12,998 bases of DNA from Planctomycetota bacterium (GCA_947470885.1 CANIXE010000024.1:1-12998); one strand, 5' to 3'; numbered from the stretch's first letter, positions 1 to 7,086 are shown. Translations and numbers: made by a program. Notes: a model not told the origin generated them from the sequence alone.

Positions 1-386
1 ACGTGGTCGTGGCTCGCTTTTTCCCCCAGGCCTTTTCCGGGTGGCGGTGCGGACAGTACGCCGGACACCTTGTCGACGACGATCAGGTGGTTGTCCCGGT
101 AAAGGATGTTGAACGGGCGGACGACCCGGACTTCACCGTGGGTCCGGGCATGGAGGGCCTTCTTGAAGCCGTGGCGCAGATCCACCACGACCTTGGCGGT
201 GGCCCCCAGCTGCATCTTCACGTCCCGGGCGGGGCGGTCGTCCACCGTCACCAGGGCGGCCTTGATGATTTCCCGGGCCATGGTCTTGGTGGTCTCGGGC
301 AGATGGGCCGCGAGGGCCTCGAACAACGGCACTCCTGGCGCCTGGATGGTCAGGGTGTGGAGGGTGTAAATGGAAGCAGAGGGCAT
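1..386 (-). CDS. RluA-family RNA pseudouridine synthase, N-terminal part (cut by window edge)
   Basis: The first 128 codons of a gene that leaves the window at its 3' end. Members of this family convert specific uridines in 23S rRNA or tRNA to pseudouridine. Residues 18 to about 75 (VPLFEALAAHLPETTKTMAR, then an alternating hydrophobic stretch) resemble a degenerate S4-like RNA-binding domain. Residues 94-110 (ILYRDNHLIVVDKVSGV) match the opening strand of the RluA catalytic domain, usually I-LYED-HLLVVDKP-G; here Val replaces the usual Pro after DK. The catalytic HRLDR motif would lie outside the window, so activity and subfamily (RluA, RluC, RluD) cannot be judged. The ATG at 386 is the first in-frame start after the pilM stop, with no clear Shine-Dalgarno. 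It lies 40 bp downstream of pilM on the same strand with a hairpin between, so it may be read through from pilM. Confidence 0.8.
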   Translation of the reverse strand, partial: MPSASIYTLHTLTIQAPGVPLFEALAAHLPETTKTMAREIIKAALVTVDDRPARDVKMQLGATAKVVVDLRHGFKKALHARTHGEVRVVRPFNILYRDNHLIVVDKVSGVLSAPPPGKGLGEKASHDH

Positions 387-401
387 GGTCGGTCCGGCGG
401 C

Positions 402-421
402 TTGCGCCGCAGGCGGCGCAA
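402..421 (-). other. GC-rich stem-loop between pilM and the RluA-family gene
   Basis: Positions 402-409 (TTGCGCCG) and 414-421 (CGGCGCAA) form a perfect 8-bp inverted repeat around a 4-base loop. It starts just past the pilM stop codon (427-429). No T-run follows it on the minus strand, so it is not a canonical intrinsic terminator. A run of five T follows about nine bases later on the plus strand, too far to be convincing. It could be an mRNA 3' stabiliser, an attenuator or a weak terminator between the two genes. Confidence 0.5.
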
Positions 422-426
422 ACGGG

Positions 427-2271
427 CTACTTTTTCTTGAGGGAAGGCAGATCAGGAAGCTGGGGCAGGCGGATGGCTGAGATTTCCCCCGGTTCCGCCT
501 CATCGTCATCATGAAAGCCTGGAGCGATGAGTTTGCCGGTGGAGATGGCGGGCTTGGTCGTGGACGAGGTGGCCGGTGAGACGGTCACGCCGGACATCCG
601 TTCCTCGTCCAGATCATCAACGGTGATGTACCGGGTCTGGCCACCGGTGGTGGTGGCCGCTTTGTTCGTGGTGGACGAGGTGGCGGGGGCCACGGTCACC
701 CCGGAAATTCGTTCATTGATCAGGTCATCGTCGGTGATGAAGCGAGTCTGGGAGCCGGTGGCCGCCTTGGCCGGGTCAGGACTGACTTGGATCCCCGAGG
801 CCCGGTCATTCGGTTCCTCGTCGTCCAGCACCACCAGGATACCGCTCTGGTGATCCCGGTGGGACCGGGTTTCGGGGATGACTTTGTTGCCGCCGGATTC
901 CAGGATGCTGACGTCGATGGGATCCAGTTGGTCATCGCCGTCCTGCTCCAAGGAAGAGAACGAGGTGGTGCCAGGTTTCGGAGCGGCGGCGGGGGCAGGC
1001 GCCGGGAAGGTAATGGCGGCCTGATCATTCCGCTGGTAGGCCGGGGGCGCCTCGGTGACCCCGGTATCATTGCCGTCATACATCGGCTCGGTGACCGCGC
1101 CGGGGGCGTAGGCCGCTTGGGCCCGTTCGAGGGTGGAGTCGCTGACCGTGGGCAATTGCTCCGTGGACGGCGCGCCTGTGCTGACTAGATCGAGACCCCG
1201 GGCCCTGGGCTGCCAGTTGTGGCTTTGTTGGCCACCCAGGCTCTTGCCCGGTTTTTCCAACAGGTGGATCGCCAGGCCAAGGGCCACGGTCAGCCCGGGG
1301 CTGTTGGCGTCGAGGCCGTGGATGTCGTACTTCGAGGGGACCAGGTCAAGGCCGGCCAGGGGATCGAACACGTGGACCGGACGGCCCAGAATGTTGCCCA
1401 GGATGCCGGCGACGTTGGGCAGCTGGCTGGAGCCGCCGGTGAGGACCACGCTGGCGACCTCGGTTTCGAACTGTCCTTCCACATAGTCGAAGGACAGGCG
1501 GATCTCGTTGGCCATGTCCTCGAAGGCGGGCATCGCCGCATCGATGATGGATTCCAGGGCGTCCCCGGGGGCCAGCTTCATCCGATCGACGTCTTCGGCT
1601 TGGAAATTCAGGGTACGGCCGATGGCGTCGCTGATTTCGTTGCCCGCTAGATAGACCTCGCGGGTGAACAGCACCCGGTCGGATTGAATGATGGTGATAT
1701 TCGACTTGCTGGCGCCGATGTCGACCACGGCCACGGCCTTGCGGTCGGTCACCGTGGGGATGGGCGGGCCCAGGACCTCATAGGCGTTGGACACGGCGAA
1801 CACGTCGACGTCGACGATCTCAGGGACGATCCCGGCGGCTTTCAGGCCGGCCAGATGCTCCTGGATGAAGCCCTTTCGCACCGCCACCAGCATGACCTGC
1901 TGGGTGCCTTCCGGCGCGCCCACCCGGGGGGGCATGGCCTGGCAGTCGATGATGACTTCTTCGGTGCCGAAGGGGATGTAGCGATCGGCCTCCACGCTGA
2001 TGTGGGCCTTCAGTTCGTTCTCCGGCAGCTTCGGGGTCTCCACTTGGCGGACGATCACACTGCGGCCGGACACGCTGGTAACCACCCGCTTGGGTTTCAC
2101 GCCCAACTGGTCGATGACCCGGCGGATCACATCGCCGACGTCCTGGCTGTCGATCCGTGCCTGGGCATAGCCCTGGAGCGTGATCCGATCTCGATTGGCT
2201 TGAAGAGCCACCGCCTTGACGGCGTAGGAGCCCACATCAAGTCCGATTACTGCCTTGCTGCCACCGAACAT
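427..2271 (-). CDS. pilM: Type IV pilus assembly protein PilM with long repeat-bearing C-terminal tail
   Basis: PilM is a cytoplasmic actin-like ATP-binding protein that binds the N-terminus of PilN and links the pilus alignment complex to the motor. The 614-residue product has the actin/FtsA-like fold: phosphate-1 motif VIGLDVGSYAVKAV (8-21), a PilM/FtsA-type insert with ISVEADRYIPF (91-101), phosphate-2 motif VAVVDIGASKSNITII (180-195), and adenosine motif VASVVLTGGSSQLPN (272-286). The core ends near residue 343, the usual PilM length. The remaining 270 residues are an Ala/Pro/Thr-rich linker (350-440) followed by Asp-rich repeats (about 478-579) and a basic end, LPSLKKK. The ATG at 2271 is chosen because MFGGSKAVIGLDVG is the typical PilM N-terminus; an in-frame extension to 2352 adds 27 residues of no recognisable character. 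A G-rich stretch (GGGGGT) just upstream may be the ribosome binding site. The next gene downstream is RluA-like, so pilNOPQ are not adjacent on that side; the usual operon is absent here. Confidence 0.93.
   Translation of the reverse strand: MFGGSKAVIGLDVGSYAVKAVALQANRDRITLQGYAQARIDSQDVGDVIRRVIDQLGVKPKRVVTSVSGRSVIVRQVETPKLPENELKAHISVEADRYIPFGTEEVIIDCQAMPPRVGAPEGTQQVMLVAVRKGFIQEHLAGLKAAGIVPEIVDVDVFAVSNAYEVLGPPIPTVTDRKAVAVVDIGASKSNITIIQSDRVLFTREVYLAGNEISDAIGRTLNFQAEDVDRMKLAPGDALESIIDAAMPAFEDMANEIRLSFDYVEGQFETEVASVVLTGGSSQLPNVAGILGNILGRPVHVFDPLAGLDLVPSKYDIHGLDANSPGLTVALGLAIHLLEKPGKSLGGQQSHNWQPRARGLDLVSTGAPSTEQLPTVSDSTLERAQAAYAPGAVTEPMYDGNDTGVTEAPPAYQRNDQAAITFPAPAPAAAPKPGTTSFSSLEQDGDDQLDPIDVSILESGGNKVIPETRSHRDHQSGILVVLDDEEPNDRASGIQVSPDPAKAATGSQTRFITDDDLINERISGVTVAPATSSTTNKAATTTGGQTRYITVDDLDEERMSGVTVSPATSSTTKPAISTGKLIAPGFHDDDEAEPGEISAIRLPQLPDLPSLKKK
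535..840 (-). repeat. Tandem repeats in the C-terminal tail of PilM
   Basis: Protein residues 478-579 of PilM contain three related units sharing the pattern hydrophobic-I/V-x-x-D-D-x-x-x-(E/D)-R-x-S-G-(I/V)-x-V-(S/A)-P. The SG pairs are at residues 492, 523 and 560. Unit 2 (510-546, starts RFITDDDLINERISGVTVAP) and unit 3 (547-579, starts RYITVDDLDEERMSGVTVSP) are very similar, with a 37-residue (111-bp) period. Unit 1 is more diverged (VVLDDEEPNDRASGIQVSP). The period also shows in the DNA: the plus-strand string GTGGACGAGGTGGC occurs at 560-573 and again at 671-684. Units 2 and 3 look like a fairly recent duplication. Function is unknown to me; acidic repeats in a flexible tail suggest a binding array. 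Confidence 0.85.
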
Positions 2272-2454
2272 AGGACCCCCGTGGTGGAGCCAGCCTAGAG
2301 GGGTCGGGCGGGGCCACAAGCTTCGCAACCGTTGCGGCGAAGGGCACCGCAATGAAAAGGTCTGGTCGTCATTGAAGCCAAGTGTTCAGCGGGAAGACCC
2401 GATAGACTCACAGCTGGTGGACGACCGGACAACCGGACTGGAGCCGCAATGTGC
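2272..2454. promoter_or_regulatory. Intergenic region upstream of pilM with an inverted repeat
   Basis: This 183-bp gap between the end of hemH and the start of pilM must hold any pilM promoter. I see no convincing -35/-10 pair. It holds an inverted repeat, CTTCGC (2321-2326) with GCGAAG (2337-2342), around a 10-base loop. A nested alternative is CGCAAC (2324-2329) with GTTGCG (2331-2336). This hairpin lies about 50-70 bp before the pilM start codon and could form in the 5' leader or bind a regulator. No T-rich terminator is seen after hemH. An 8-bp repeat array (listed separately) lies next to hemH. Confidence 0.35.
2417..2441. repeat. Short array of the 8-bp intergenic repeat (2 units plus partial)
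   Basis: On the plus strand the units are GGACGACC (2419-2426), GGACAACC (2427-2434) and partial GGACTGG (2435-2441). Read on the minus strand this begins AGTCCGGTTGTCCGGTCGTC, the same start and unit as the longer array at 8076-8124. The leading GTGGACGACC (2417-2426) also recurs at 8161-8170. It lies 14 bp past the hemH stop codon, outside any coding sequence. Confidence 0.85.
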
Positions 2455-3432
2455 CTACAGACCCATCACCCCATCCGCCAGCATCCCGATGAACGTCGGC
2501 GACGCATGCACGCTGGTGGCCCGGGTGTAGCCCAGACCAGCCTGGGCGCAGTGGTCCTTGGCTTCGTGGTCCAAATCGAACAGGACCTCGGTGTGGTCCA
2601 CCAGGAAGCCGGCGGGTTGGACCAGGACCTCGGTGGCGCCGGCGGCCTTGGCCTGGTCGATGGCCTGCTCGATGGTGGGGGACGACCAGGGCACCCGGCT
2701 GTCGGTGGGCTGGCTCTGGAAGGCGATGGCGTGGCGGCTCCAGCCGGCCAAAGCCGCTGCCTGGCGGGCGGTTTCGGCGAACTGCTGGCGATAGGGGCTG
2801 GTGGTCTCCACCGGCTGGGGGATCGCATGGGCGGTGAAGATCAGGTGGCAGGCGGCCTTGCGGGCGGCATCCCAGCCCGTGGTGGCCCGAGTCAGTTCTT
2901 CCGCGATGGCGGCGGCGTAGCCCGGGGTTGTGCCCCAGGGGGCGACGACTGCCACCAGGCCGGGGCTGGCATCCCCCAGGGCTTCGGCGGCCTCGGCGGC
3001 GTGCTTCAGGTACCAGTCCCAGCTCACCGACGATTGGTGGGGAGCGAGGATCAGCAGCCCGACCTTGGTGCAGCCCTTGGCGGCGAGGGCGGATAGGCCG
3101 TCCTTGGTCCAGGGTTTCCAGTGGCGAAAGCCGAGTTCAACGGGGATGTCCAGGCCCCGGCGGGCCAGTTCCGCTTTCAAGGCTGTGGCCTGGGCCTGGG
3201 TCAGGTCGTTGTAGGGGCTGAAGCCGCCCCCGGTGTGGACGTAGTGGCTGACCACTTCGTCGATCCGGTGCATTCGCGCCGGATTGTCGCCCAGGATGCC
3301 GGCGACGAAGCATTCCGCTTCGCAACCGGGCTTCTGGGAACAGACCCCAGGGGGCCGGCGCCCGCAGCACCCGGGCGTGGGCCCGCCGAAACCGAGGAGG
3401 AGGAGACCGTCGATGGCTGGCATGGGCGGCAT
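2455..3432 (-). CDS. hemH: Ferrochelatase (HemH/CpfC family) with cysteine-rich N-terminal segment
   Basis: Inserts Fe2+ into a porphyrin at the end of haem synthesis (protoporphyrin IX, or coproporphyrin III in CpfC-type enzymes; the sequence does not decide which). From the ATG at 3432 the protein has 325 residues, normal for the family. Matching motifs are the opening LLLLGFGGP, the porphyrin-site segment HYVHTGGGFSPYND (63-76), the catalytic histidine in FTAHAIP (His202), FQSQP (238-242), and the acidic metal-site segment GFLVDHTEVLFDLDHEAK (275-292; Glu282, Glu290). Between GFGGP and the SPYN region the usual helix is replaced by a segment with five cysteines (Cys22, 23, 31, 37, 41), which I do not know from standard ferrochelatases. 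I prefer the ATG at 3432, with GGAGGGG 11 bases upstream; a GTG at 3471 overlaps the tgpA stop and would add 13 residues. Last gene of the apparent nadA-hemH operon. Confidence 0.9.
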   Translation of the reverse strand: MPPMPAIDGLLLLGFGGPTPGCCGRRPPGVCSQKPGCEAECFVAGILGDNPARMHRIDEVVSHYVHTGGGFSPYNDLTQAQATALKAELARRGLDIPVELGFRHWKPWTKDGLSALAAKGCTKVGLLILAPHQSSVSWDWYLKHAAEAAEALGDASPGLVAVVAPWGTTPGYAAAIAEELTRATTGWDAARKAACHLIFTAHAIPQPVETTSPYRQQFAETARQAAALAGWSRHAIAFQSQPTDSRVPWSSPTIEQAIDQAKAAGATEVLVQPAGFLVDHTEVLFDLDHEAKDHCAQAGLGYTRATSVHASPTFIGMLADGVMGL

Positions 3433-3467
3433 GTCATCCCGAACCCCTCCGGGAGCAATGGGGGAGA

Positions 3468-5504
3468 TCACCCGTCGCCGGGCTGTTTCGCCTGGCGTTC
3501 CAGATGCCGGATCGCAGTCCCCAGGGATTGCACGTCCGCTGGGTTCCGAGGTGGTCCATAATGGAGGGAGATCCAGGCGTCGTTGGCGGCGGTGATCGCC
3601 TCTGCCAACCGGGGCAAGGCCAGGGCCGCCCGGCGGGCATGATCCCGGGGACCTTCCCCCGGGGCAGCGGGAAAACCAAGACGGTCCAGGCAGCGTTCAT
3701 ACCGCTGGCGCCAGCGCTGGGCGGGCGTCTGGTTCCGGCCCTGGCACCACCAGCGCCAGGTCCGGGTGCCGGCGATTCCCAGGATGGCCGTGAGGACGAT
3801 GCCCCCGAGCATTGCCACCAGCCAGCCCCAGCGACCCAACCTGGTCAGGCCCAACCACGTCAAGATATCCCGCTGCATCTCCTCGGAATAGCCGACGCCC
3901 CAGATGTCCCAGCGGTATTCCAGATATTCCCAGGACATCTGCACCCGGAAATAAACCTGTTCGTACCAGGGTTTCCCATGTTTTTCGGCGTTCCGCGCCG
4001 CCGGGCTGGTGGCGGTAGTGGCGGCGGTGGTGGGCTGGCCGGTTACCGGATCCGTGGTGGGGACCAGGGCCGTCAGGTCGACCCTTCGCCAGCCGCCGGC
4101 ATCCCCCTCGCCGGTCCACACTTCGGCCCAGGCGTGGGCGTGGGACTGGCGGATGGTCAGAAAATTGCCGACGGGATTGGGCTCGCCACCATGGTAGCCC
4201 ACCACCACCCGGGCGGGCACCCGGGCGGCGCGCATCAGCACGGTGAATGCCGAGGCGAAATGGGCACAGAAGCCCTGGCGTTGGTCAAACAGAAAGGTGG
4301 CGGTGGCTGGTCCCGCCATGACCCCGGGTTCCGTCGTGTAGAGGAACCCGGATTTGGCGAACCAGGCGATGGCCCGGTCGGCGGTCAGGTTCGCATCCAC
4401 CGGACCACCCGGGGGGGCTCCGGAAAAAGAATCCGCCAAGTCGAGGATTCGGGGATCGAGGGCCTCTGGAAGTTGCAGTGACCACTCTTCGACCCGGGGT
4501 CCGAATCCCAGATCCCGGGCTCCGGGCCGGGCCAACACCCGATAGGTCGAGGAACCGACCGAACCCCGACGGACTTGCTGAACCAGCCCGGGGCAAAGCT
4601 GGGCATCGTCGATGATGCTGACCGGGCTATCCAACGTGTAGAGCCAGGCATTGTCCTGGCGTTGGAGGGAGATCTCCACCTCGCGGTCGAGGCTGTCCAC
4701 TGGCTTGGTGAGCTGGATCATCGGCTGGGACAGGCCACTGGAAATACCCCGCCGCCACTGGTTGCCGTCGGTGTTCCACAGCACCAAGCCCCGCCAATAC
4801 AGGTCGTCGACGGAGGGATTCCGGCCATCGGCGAAACTGACTCGGAAGGCCACCGTTTCGTCCTTGAGGTTGCGGGCAAACCGCCCGGGATCGAGGATGC
4901 TGCTTACTCCGGTGCGGGCGTCGGTGGTGGGCAGGGGAATGGTTGCCGGGGGCCGGGGGCAGATCAGGAACAGGATGATCCCCAGGGGCAGGGCCTGGAG
5001 GAGCATCACCGCCACTTGGCGTCCCGCCCAACGGCCGCCCCCCAGCAGGGGCAGCTCCCGCAGGTGGTGGCTCTGGTGCCAGACCAGGGTGGTCAGCAAA
5101 AGTGCCACCGCCAGCAGGGCGCTCAGCAGCTGGATAAGGGTCTGGCTGGTGAGGATCCCCCCGGCAATCATGAAAAAACCGCAGAATACCGTGACCTCCA
5201 GGTCCCGACGCCGGTCCAATTCCAACAGCTTCATCCAGACGAAGGTGACGAACAGTGGCGCGGCACCGTCGATGCCGGTGCCCACGGAACGGGTGATCAC
5301 CAGCAGGATGAGCAATCCCAGGGCTCCCCCCAGGCGGACCGCCCGGGCCGGTGCCGGATGCCCGTGCCAGGCCAGGTACAGACGCCAGATGGCGGCCCCG
5401 AGGAGGACCGGCGGCAGCCATAATGGCATCCGCTCCAGCATCGGGATGGTGGCGCAGCCCAGGGCGAGGAGCAGCCAGGCGAGGGTGCGGAAATCCGGGG
5501 TCAT
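3468..5504 (-). CDS. tgpA: TgpA-type membrane protein with periplasmic transglutaminase-like domain
   Basis: A 678-residue protein with the TgpA layout (DUF3488, transglutaminase-like core, DUF4129-like end). Residues 1-182 hold about six or seven hydrophobic membrane segments (roughly 8-24, 28-45, 57-71, 80-95, 105-121, 126-142, 165-182). A large soluble domain follows, expected in the periplasm, with the papain-like triad: Cys413 in QGFCAHFASAF, His457 in SHAHAWAEVW and Asp476 in GWRRVDLT (usually VDPT, so Pro is replaced by Leu). A last membrane helix spans about 558-578. The cytoplasmic end (595-668) has the PGEGPRDHARR and WISLHYGP motifs typical of DUF4129. In Pseudomonas TgpA is linked to growth and envelope function; its substrate is not known to me. 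The start codon overlaps the DUF58 stop (ATGA), so translation is probably coupled. These two families are commonly paired. Confidence 0.92.
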   Translation of the reverse strand: MTPDFRTLAWLLLALGCATIPMLERMPLWLPPVLLGAAIWRLYLAWHGHPAPARAVRLGGALGLLILLVITRSVGTGIDGAAPLFVTFVWMKLLELDRRRDLEVTVFCGFFMIAGGILTSQTLIQLLSALLAVALLLTTLVWHQSHHLRELPLLGGGRWAGRQVAVMLLQALPLGIILFLICPRPPATIPLPTTDARTGVSSILDPGRFARNLKDETVAFRVSFADGRNPSVDDLYWRGLVLWNTDGNQWRRGISSGLSQPMIQLTKPVDSLDREVEISLQRQDNAWLYTLDSPVSIIDDAQLCPGLVQQVRRGSVGSSTYRVLARPGARDLGFGPRVEEWSLQLPEALDPRILDLADSFSGAPPGGPVDANLTADRAIAWFAKSGFLYTTEPGVMAGPATATFLFDQRQGFCAHFASAFTVLMRAARVPARVVVGYHGGEPNPVGNFLTIRQSHAHAWAEVWTGEGDAGGWRRVDLTALVPTTDPVTGQPTTAATTATSPAARNAEKHGKPWYEQVYFRVQMSWEYLEYRWDIWGVGYSEEMQRDILTWLGLTRLGRWGWLVAMLGGIVLTAILGIAGTRTWRWWCQGRNQTPAQRWRQRYERCLDRLGFPAAPGEGPRDHARRAALALPRLAEAITAANDAWISLHYGPPRNPADVQSLGTAIRHLERQAKQPGDG

Positions 5505-6328
5505 GGCGCCCGCCAGGCCGCCAGGGCCGCCAGGCAGGCCCGTTGCTGGCCCAGCCCTTTGCCCGGTGGGATTTCAACCCCCGGCAGGCGCAGGCCCCAG
5601 CACAGATCCAACTGGTGGAGGTCGATCACCCAGCGGGCAAGTTGGCCCAGACGCCATTCCAGATCGTCCCCCTGGGTCTGTTCCAGGTCGAGCCAGCGGA
5701 CGGCATCGCCACCACTGGCAAAGGTCTTCACGGGCGGCGGCAGGTCTTCGCGCCGGGTCGCCGCCCGCCAGTCGATGTGGCGGGGCCGGTCGCCGGTCTG
5801 CCAGGGGCGGGTCCCGGCGAATTCCACCGGATCCCCGGTAGTGGCCCGGTTGTCCCGGGATTCCCAGCCCTGGCCCCGGGGCTGGGGATGGACGATGACC
5901 GCCAGGTCCACGGGCAGCAGCACTTCCACCCGGAACAGGCCGAAGGGCCAGCTAGAGCCCACCCGCACGGCGTCGGGTCGATGGATGCCCCGGGAATAAG
6001 GCGGCAGATCAAGGTGGCCCGGGACCGGATCTCCGGGCGGCTGATCCGCCAGACCCAGGGTCACTCCCCAGTGGTCCCGGGTGCCCCCCAGGATCGCCGG
6101 CACCCGGGACGGGGAATGGGCCGGCACCACGGGGGATTCCCCCAGGGTCAGTACCAAGCCCCCCAGGTTCCGCCAAGCCCACACCGCCGACACCCCGATC
6201 AGGGCGATAGTGATGAAGATCACCAGCCAGGCGCCGTTGCTCTGGTAGTTGCTCGCCGCCAGACCCATGGCCAACAGGATCAGGCCGAGGATCCCTAGGG
6301 CCCGGGTTGGGCGCAGGCGGCGGTGCAT
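5501..6328 (-). CDS. DUF58 domain-containing membrane protein
   Basis: A 275-residue protein, short for DUF58 proteins (commonly 300-450) but with the key motifs. Two N-terminal hydrophobic helices (about 10-28 and 34-51) form a membrane anchor. SSWPFGLFRVE (125-135) matches the family's PFGLF motif, and FAGTRPWQTGDRPRHIDW (170-187) is the DUF58 hallmark (usually R-Y-GD-R-IDW-ASAR). DUF58 proteins usually work with a MoxR AAA+ ATPase and a TgpA-like or VWA-domain protein; they are thought to act in envelope maturation, without a settled biochemical role. Here tgpA follows directly with overlapping codons, but the gene just upstream is trmH, so the MoxR partner is not adjacent. The ATG at 6328 lies 4 bp past the trmH stop. 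The protein ends soon after the signature domain. Confidence 0.87.
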   Translation of the reverse strand: MHRRLRPTRALGILGLILLAMGLAASNYQSNGAWLVIFITIALIGVSAVWAWRNLGGLVLTLGESPVVPAHSPSRVPAILGGTRDHWGVTLGLADQPPGDPVPGHLDLPPYSRGIHRPDAVRVGSSWPFGLFRVEVLLPVDLAVIVHPQPRGQGWESRDNRATTGDPVEFAGTRPWQTGDRPRHIDWRAATRREDLPPPVKTFASGGDAVRWLDLEQTQGDDLEWRLGQLARWVIDLHQLDLCWGLRLPGVEIPPGKGLGQQRACLAALAAWRAP

Positions 6329-6332
6329 CGCG

Positions 6333-7082
6333 TCAGCCCCGCCAGGCTTCGACGGCCTCGCCGTGGCGATCCTCGTCGGGGGTTGGGCCGCCGGCGGCCA
6401 TCAGGGCCTCCACCGCCGGGCCGGCGTGGCCCTTTAGCCAACGCTCGTACCACATCCGCTGGGCTTCCGGCGTTAGGTCGCCGGGGGCATCGGCCTCCAG
6501 GGCCGCGCCCCGCAGGGCGTACACCGTGGTCGCCACCGACACGGATAAATTCAGGCTCTGGGGGAACCCCACCATGGGGATCAGGAAGCAGCCATCCGCC
6601 CCGGCCACCGCCGCCGGAGTCACGCCGCTGCCTTCGTTGCCGAACACCAGGGCCAGGGGCTGGGCGGCCAGGGTGTCCTTCAACAGCCCCGGTCCGGCCA
6701 CGGCGTCCGCCGCCAGGTCGCTCACCAGGATGCGGTAGCCCTCGGCCCGCAACTGGGCATAGCAGTCCTCGATTTTGCCGTGGATTCGTAGGTCCAGGTA
6801 GCGGTGGCTGCCCTGGCAGATTTTCGGATTCAGGCGGAACGAGTTCCGGCCGGTGACCACCGCCACGGTGTGCAGACCAAACGCATCGCAGGTACGGACG
6901 ATGGCCGAGGCGTTGTGGGGATCGACGCAGTCCTCCACCACCACCGCCAGGCGACTGAACCGCCGGGCCAACACCTGGCGGTAGTTCCGCGCCCGTTCCG
7001 GGGTGATGGCGGCATCCCCGGGATGGGGCGGGATCGGGCTGGGCAGATCGCGGAAACGGGCGCGGGTCGCGGGGCTGTGCAT
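6333..7082 (-). CDS. trmH: TrmH-type tRNA (guanosine-2'-O-)-methyltransferase (SpoU/SPOUT family)
   Basis: Transfers methyl from S-adenosylmethionine to the 2'-OH of a guanosine, in the TrmH branch G18 in the tRNA D-loop. All three SPOUT knot motifs are present in the 249-residue product. Motif 1 is DPHNASAIVRTCDAFG (54-69), with the catalytic Arg63. Motif 2 is LVFGNEGSGV (145-154). Motif 3 is IPMVGFPQSLNLSVSVA (168-184), with Ser176 and Asn178. The IPM-G--QSLN-SV form and the CDAFG ending of motif 1 favour TrmH over the rRNA enzyme RlmB, which usually has IPM-G-V-SLNVSVA and an L30e-like N-domain missing here. The C-terminal helix (TPEAQRMWYERWLKG, 204-218) is common in TrmH. Gaps are 4 bp to nadA upstream and 4 bp to the DUF58 gene downstream, so cotranscription is likely. 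The exact tRNA target is inferred from family. Confidence 0.88.
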   Translation of the reverse strand: MHSPATRARFRDLPSPIPPHPGDAAITPERARNYRQVLARRFSRLAVVVEDCVDPHNASAIVRTCDAFGLHTVAVVTGRNSFRLNPKICQGSHRYLDLRIHGKIEDCYAQLRAEGYRILVSDLAADAVAGPGLLKDTLAAQPLALVFGNEGSGVTPAAVAGADGCFLIPMVGFPQSLNLSVSVATTVYALRGAALEADAPGDLTPEAQRMWYERWLKGHAGPAVEALMAAGGPTPDEDRHGEAVEAWRG

Positions 7083-7086
7083 CGGA

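Noticed and set aside
431..435. T-run next to the 402-421 hairpin as an intrinsic terminator on the plus strand
   Set aside because: The T-run starts nine bases after the stem and there is no plus-strand gene to the left for it to end.
1684..2298. Open frame of 204 codons on the plus strand opposite pilM
   Set aside because: His/Asp/Gly-rich shadow of the actin-like core of PilM; no supported product.
3504..4481. Open frame of 325 codons on the plus strand within tgpA
   Set aside because: Opposite to the well-supported transglutaminase domain and full of Pro/Gly runs; no start signal or family match seen.
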